Assembly: GCF_029240215.1 (NCBI RefSeq)
Contig: NZ_JARBTK010000007.1
Coordinates: forward strand, 1 to 64,000
Reading direction: 5' to 3'
Length of the DNA stretch: 64,000 nt
Origin: Chryseobacterium sp.
GTDB taxonomy: Bacteria > Bacteroidota > Bacteroidia > Flavobacteriales > Weeksellaceae
Shown piece by piece: positions 60,305-64,000 of the stretch. Positions within the stretch are counted from its first letter, which is position 1, and each line of letters starts with the position of its first letter. Made by a program: the position numbers and the translations under genes. Under the pieces are notes generated by a model. It was not told the origin of the DNA, made no database searches, and worked only from the letters and a program-made list of their open reading frames with translations.

Positions 60305-61240
60305 TTATTTTTTTAAATCTTTTTTCCATTCGGAGATAGGTTTGTTAAAGCTGAAAGATTGATATTTTGAAGCAATGCCAATATCAAATCCTGAAACGAC
60401 AACCATATTTAAAATGTCGTTATCAGATTCGTAGGCATTACTGTTGATAAAAGTTTTTGCAGCTTGTAGAAGTTCCGGATTTTTGATGCTTTGATTCTGT
60501 GGTGTTCTGTCAACTGAAATATTTACGGTGTAAATATTGCTTTTATCCCTGTTTGTTAGATAATTTATTGAGACACTTGCACGGGAAATATGATCCTGTT
60601 TATTTATTTCCTCATACACAGGAATCAATTTCGAAAGTTTCAAATCACTATTATACGTATAAAATGATATTCCTAAAGTAACAACAAATATTCCTGCTGT
60701 AATGTAAAATGGCAGTTTTTTTATCTTTGGCATCACTGTAATTTTGTCATTTTTATAGTCTTGAACGACATAAGTTTTTACAGCTAAATCATGAAGAGAC
60801 TGTCTTGTGGCTTTGTTAAATATGTAAAAAATTATAATACCAAGACCAATTGTGGAAATAACCAATCCCTGAATTACACTTATTGGAGAAAATGTTGATA
60901 ATCCTTTGATTTTTAAGCCATTTATAAAAAATGGTGTTGTGAGAATCAAAGCTCTAACAAATGATTTTTTTAGATCGATGAAGTCACCATTAATATCGAC
61001 AACCTTAATATTCAGTATTTTCTTACCAAATGTTTGTCCTTTATATAATTTTGAATTTAAAATTGAGAAGTAAAATAATGAGATGATCCACCCAATTAAT
61101 TTTGCATTTTCACCAAGGGAAGTAAAAAAATTATAAAAAATTGAACCTAATATAAATCCGAAAATTCCAAGAATAATAGAATCAATAAATAACGCCCAGA
61201 TTCTTGCCCAAAATTTTGACAACAATAAATTATTTTCCAT
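60305..61240 (-). CDS. RDD family membrane protein
   Basis: FWARIWALFIDSIILGIFGF, YKGQTFGKKILNIKVVD. Confidence 0.85.
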   Translation of the reverse strand: MENNLLLSKFWARIWALFIDSIILGIFGFILGSIFYNFFTSLGENAKLIGWIISLFYFSILNSKLYKGQTFGKKILNIKVVDINGDFIDLKKSFVRALILTTPFFINGLKIKGLSTFSPISVIQGLVISTIGLGIIIFYIFNKATRQSLHDLAVKTYVVQDYKNDKITVMPKIKKLPFYITAGIFVVTLGISFYTYNSDLKLSKLIPVYEEINKQDHISRASVSINYLTNRDKSNIYTVNISVDRTPQNQSIKNPELLQAAKTFINSNAYESDNDILNMVVVSGFDIGIASKYQSFSFNKPISEWKKDLKK

Positions 61241-61269
61241 GTATTAGCTTTATCAAGTTAAGATTTTTA

Positions 61270-61420
61270 TGAATGTCCGTTTTTGATCATAATGCTAAAA
61301 TAAGCAGTAATTTTGTCATTCCGTAGGAATCTAAACTACTCAATTTTCAGCGTATTGAGATCCTAACGGAATGACAAACAGTCCGCTAAAAACTAAATTA
61401 TTACTAATTACGGACATTCA
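61270..61420. repeat. dispersed inverted-repeat element, family A, with nested outer inverted repeat
   Basis: Inner tttgtcattccgtaggaatct ... agatcctaacggaatgacaaac; outer gaatgtccgt ... acggacattc. Confidence 0.8.
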
Positions 61421-61533
61421 TTAAGATTTTTTAAAAGTAATGAATTTCAATCTTAATTTTGTATAATATTTCTTTAAATTATCTCAATAATCAACAGTCA
61501 TTCCTAATTTTAAAACAAATATTTAAATTGATA

Positions 61534-62325
61534 TCAATTTTTTTCATTCACTTCCGAAGGTGCAATTCCAAACTCCTTCTTAAACACAAAAGAAAAATGC
61601 GAAAGATCTTCAAAGCCAAGATCTATATAAATATCTGTTGGTTTTTTACGTTCCTTTTCCAGCAAAAAATACGCTTCCTGAAGACGTTTATTCATCAGCC
61701 ATTTTCCGGGAGTGGTGTTGAAAATTGCTTTGAATTCTCTTTTAAAAGTTGATAAACTTCGTCCCGTCATAAAGGCAAAACGTTCTAAACTAATGTTAAA
61801 TTTAAAATTATGATTCATAAATAATTCCAGATCAATTTTATGCGGAACATTGAAATTGAAGAAAATATCTTTCAGATCTGGATTGTTTTTCAATAAAATC
61901 ATCAACAATTCTTCACGCTTAATATCCACAAAAGTATCATCCAACTGTTCGGTTCCGTTGTAATAAGGTTCTAAAGATTGTATGTAATTTTTAATCAATT
62001 TATCTTCATTGATAAACAAAAAAGAATCGTCATTATCTGTCGGTTTTACCTGATAAGAATGGCGTTCCAGAAATTTCTTTAAAAACGGTTCATCAAAGGC
62101 AATAATTACTTTTTCAAAATCCCCGTCTTCCTTGTATTTTGTATATCGAACGAGATGATTTTTCCTTGCAATACAGTAATCGCCGGGTTTCATCGCATAA
62201 TGTTTGTAACCGTCATATGAAATCATTGAGCCTTTTAGCAAAAACAAAAAGAAATGTTCCGGAATAAACTGTTCCGGTGAAATTTCGGGTCCCAGATGAC
62301 AGGATTGTATGTTGTTGAATTTCAT
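61534..62325 (-). CDS. AraC family transcriptional regulator
   Basis: C-terminal HTH SLERFAFMTGRSLSTFKREFKAIFNTTPGKWLMNKRLQEAYFLL...IYIDLGFEDLSHFSFVFKKEFGIAPSE. Confidence 0.93.
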   Translation of the reverse strand: MKFNNIQSCHLGPEISPEQFIPEHFFLFLLKGSMISYDGYKHYAMKPGDYCIARKNHLVRYTKYKEDGDFEKVIIAFDEPFLKKFLERHSYQVKPTDNDDSFLFINEDKLIKNYIQSLEPYYNGTEQLDDTFVDIKREELLMILLKNNPDLKDIFFNFNVPHKIDLELFMNHNFKFNISLERFAFMTGRSLSTFKREFKAIFNTTPGKWLMNKRLQEAYFLLEKERKKPTDIYIDLGFEDLSHFSFVFKKEFGIAPSEVNEKN

Positions 62326-62390
62326 TTTAATATTTTTCTTTTGTCTTAAAGTAAATATAAGGATTCGTTTTAAAATTGCCTGTCACACAT

Positions 62391-62496
62391 TTCGTCACTT
62401 CGAGTAAGTTTTGAAAAAACTGTATCGAGAAGTTCTCGTGTTTTAGATTCTCGATACAAAATTATTCTTCTAATAATTTTTACTCGAATTGACGAA
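62391..62496. repeat. dispersed inverted-repeat element, family B, copy 4
   Basis: tcgtcacttcgagtaagttttgaaaaaactgtatcgagaagttctcg...attctcgatacaaaattattcttctaataatttttactcgaattgacga. Confidence 0.8.
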
Positions 62497-62505
62497 AAGC
62501 ACTTG

Positions 62506-63480
62506 TTATTTTCCCATCAAACTATCTGCGCTTGCCAGCAAAGCGTGTTCACGACTTCTTGGAGTCCAGTTTAAGATGGTTTTTGCTTTTTTGTTGGTCA
62601 TTTCTTTGTAGAATTCTTTGCCAATTGGTTCTAAATTCTGAATGTTGGAAGCGTATTGAGGTCTTTCTTTTTTGAAAAGTTCGGCAACATCATAAAAGCT
62701 CATCACACTGTCTGAAGTTGCGATAAAACGTTCTCCATTAGCTTCGGGATGCAGCATCGCTTTGATATGGATGTCCGCAACATCTCTCACATCGACAACA
62801 CCCATTGTAAAAGGCGGAGTATGATTCATCGTCCCGTTTAGAATCCCTGAAACTGCAATATCCAACGAAGCTGAAGTAATTCCGCCGATGACAGGACCGA
62901 AAATCCCTACAGGATTGATGACAGAAAGTTCCAATCCGTTTCCTTCTTTTTCGATAAATTCCCATGCAGATTTTTCAGCGACAGTTTTTGATTTGATGTA
63001 AGCCGGAAGTGGAGTATTGGTGTCTGTCCAGTCGTCTTCTGTGAAAATATGATCTTTTGCATCAATGCTATAACCGACTGCAGCAAAAGAAGAGGTCAAA
63101 ACCACTCTTTTCACTCCCGCATCACTCGATGCCTTCAAAACGCGCAAAGCTCCGTCTCTTGCAGGAATAATGAGTTCGTTTTCATCTTTCGGATCCTGAG
63201 CAGGGAAGGGTGATGCAACATGAAGCACATAATCACAGCCTTTTACGGCTTCGTCCCAATTGTTGTCGCTCGTAAGGTCGGCTTCAATAAATGAAAGGTT
63301 TGAAAAATCTGTAATTCCGCCTTCTTCTAATGCTTTTAGAATGTTATCTTTTTTTGTTAATGAACGAAGCGTAGTTTTTACTTCGTATTCCTGTTGTAGT
63401 AATTGCAGAACAGTATGAATTCCCAAAAATCCTGTTCCTCCCGTCACCAAAACTGTTTTCTTTGTCTGTACGTTTTCCAT
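62506..63480 (-). CDS. NAD-dependent epimerase/dehydratase (extended SDR, aldehyde reductase-like)
   Basis: VLVTGGTGFLGIHTVLQLLQQ, YVLHVASPFPAQDPKDE, YIKSKTVAEKSAW. Confidence 0.92.
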   Translation of the reverse strand: MENVQTKKTVLVTGGTGFLGIHTVLQLLQQEYEVKTTLRSLTKKDNILKALEEGGITDFSNLSFIEADLTSDNNWDEAVKGCDYVLHVASPFPAQDPKDENELIIPARDGALRVLKASSDAGVKRVVLTSSFAAVGYSIDAKDHIFTEDDWTDTNTPLPAYIKSKTVAEKSAWEFIEKEGNGLELSVINPVGIFGPVIGGITSASLDIAVSGILNGTMNHTPPFTMGVVDVRDVADIHIKAMLHPEANGERFIATSDSVMSFYDVAELFKKERPQYASNIQNLEPIGKEFYKEMTNKKAKTILNWTPRSREHALLASADSLMGK

Positions 63481-63760
63481 TTTGTTTAAATTTTAAAGGA
63501 CAAAGTTGGGGTTTATTTTGGGTGGGGATTTTGTTGTGGAGTTCAATTTTTGTTTGTTGTGAGGGTCATATTCTAATCTTTACAAATTGCGTAGATTAGG
63601 CAGATTTATAACACAAACATCTGTAAAATCCGTTTAATCTGCGAGAAATATAAATTCCAATTAAATATATTGTAGAAAAGCTGACGCAAAAAATACATCA
63701 GCTTGTCTATGAAATTTATATATTGAAAACTACCAATAAAATGGCAGTATAATTCTCTCA

Positions 63761-64000
63761 TTATGCATTAAAAGCACCAAATGCACCCTCCGTCCCTGCA
63801 AAGAAATTCTGGTACAATAATTCTGTATATCCTACACGAACTTCATAAATATTTTCCTGAAGAGCTTTTACCAAATCATTGGCAACATCTGAAGGCGGAA
63901 TTCCGTTTTCTTTTCCTCCGATTTCTGCAGAAAAATCAGTATTGACCAATGGTGGCATCAATTCAAAAACCTTAATGTTGCTTTCTTTTGCCAGTTCATA
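63761..64000 (-). CDS. SDR family oxidoreductase, C-terminal part (runs off window end)
   Basis: Minus strand from 64000 reads YELAKESNIKVFELMPPLVNTDFSAEIGGKENG... Confidence 0.75.
   Translation of the reverse strand, partial: YELAKESNIKVFELMPPLVNTDFSAEIGGKENGIPPSDVANDLVKALQENIYEVRVGYTELLYQNFFAGTEGAFGAFNA

Noticed and set aside
1-64000. Anti-phage defence island, prophage or integrative element
   Set aside because: No integrase, transposase, phage structural, restriction or recognised defence genes; gene content is core-like

Overview
This looks like a chromosomal segment from a Chryseobacterium-like member of the Bacteroidota (Flavobacteriia). That placement is inferred from T9SS sorting domains, a SusC/SusD pair, TAnnTTTG-type promoter motifs, low GC and protein character. 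Most of the window is ordinary housekeeping and envelope content: sucD, hemB, lptB, ABC transporters, pduO-type adenosyltransferase plus thiamine diphosphokinase, arginine decarboxylase and agmatinase, an AraC-MGMT fusion next to alkB, CocE hydrolase, TonB-dependent receptor, BON/SH3 proteins, gltP-like symporter, GH92, mrp/nifU, ppx/ppk1, dnaK, SusC/SusD, a bacteriophytochrome and heme oxygenase pair, mdh, and Fur, Crp and AraC regulators. I see no tRNA, rRNA, prophage, transposase, CRISPR array or recognised defence island. The unusual material is mostly between genes: (i) three degenerate arrays with 21-22 bp periodicity, two of them phase-locked at exactly 21 bp; (ii) a 120-nt four-stem hairpin with a competing downstream segment, possibly a 6S-like RNA; (iii) several families of dispersed inverted-repeat elements; (iv) an orphan double-glycine-leader peptide beside an unknown protein; (v) a T9SS protein with almost no cargo. 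No searches were run, so all family names are from reading the sequence.
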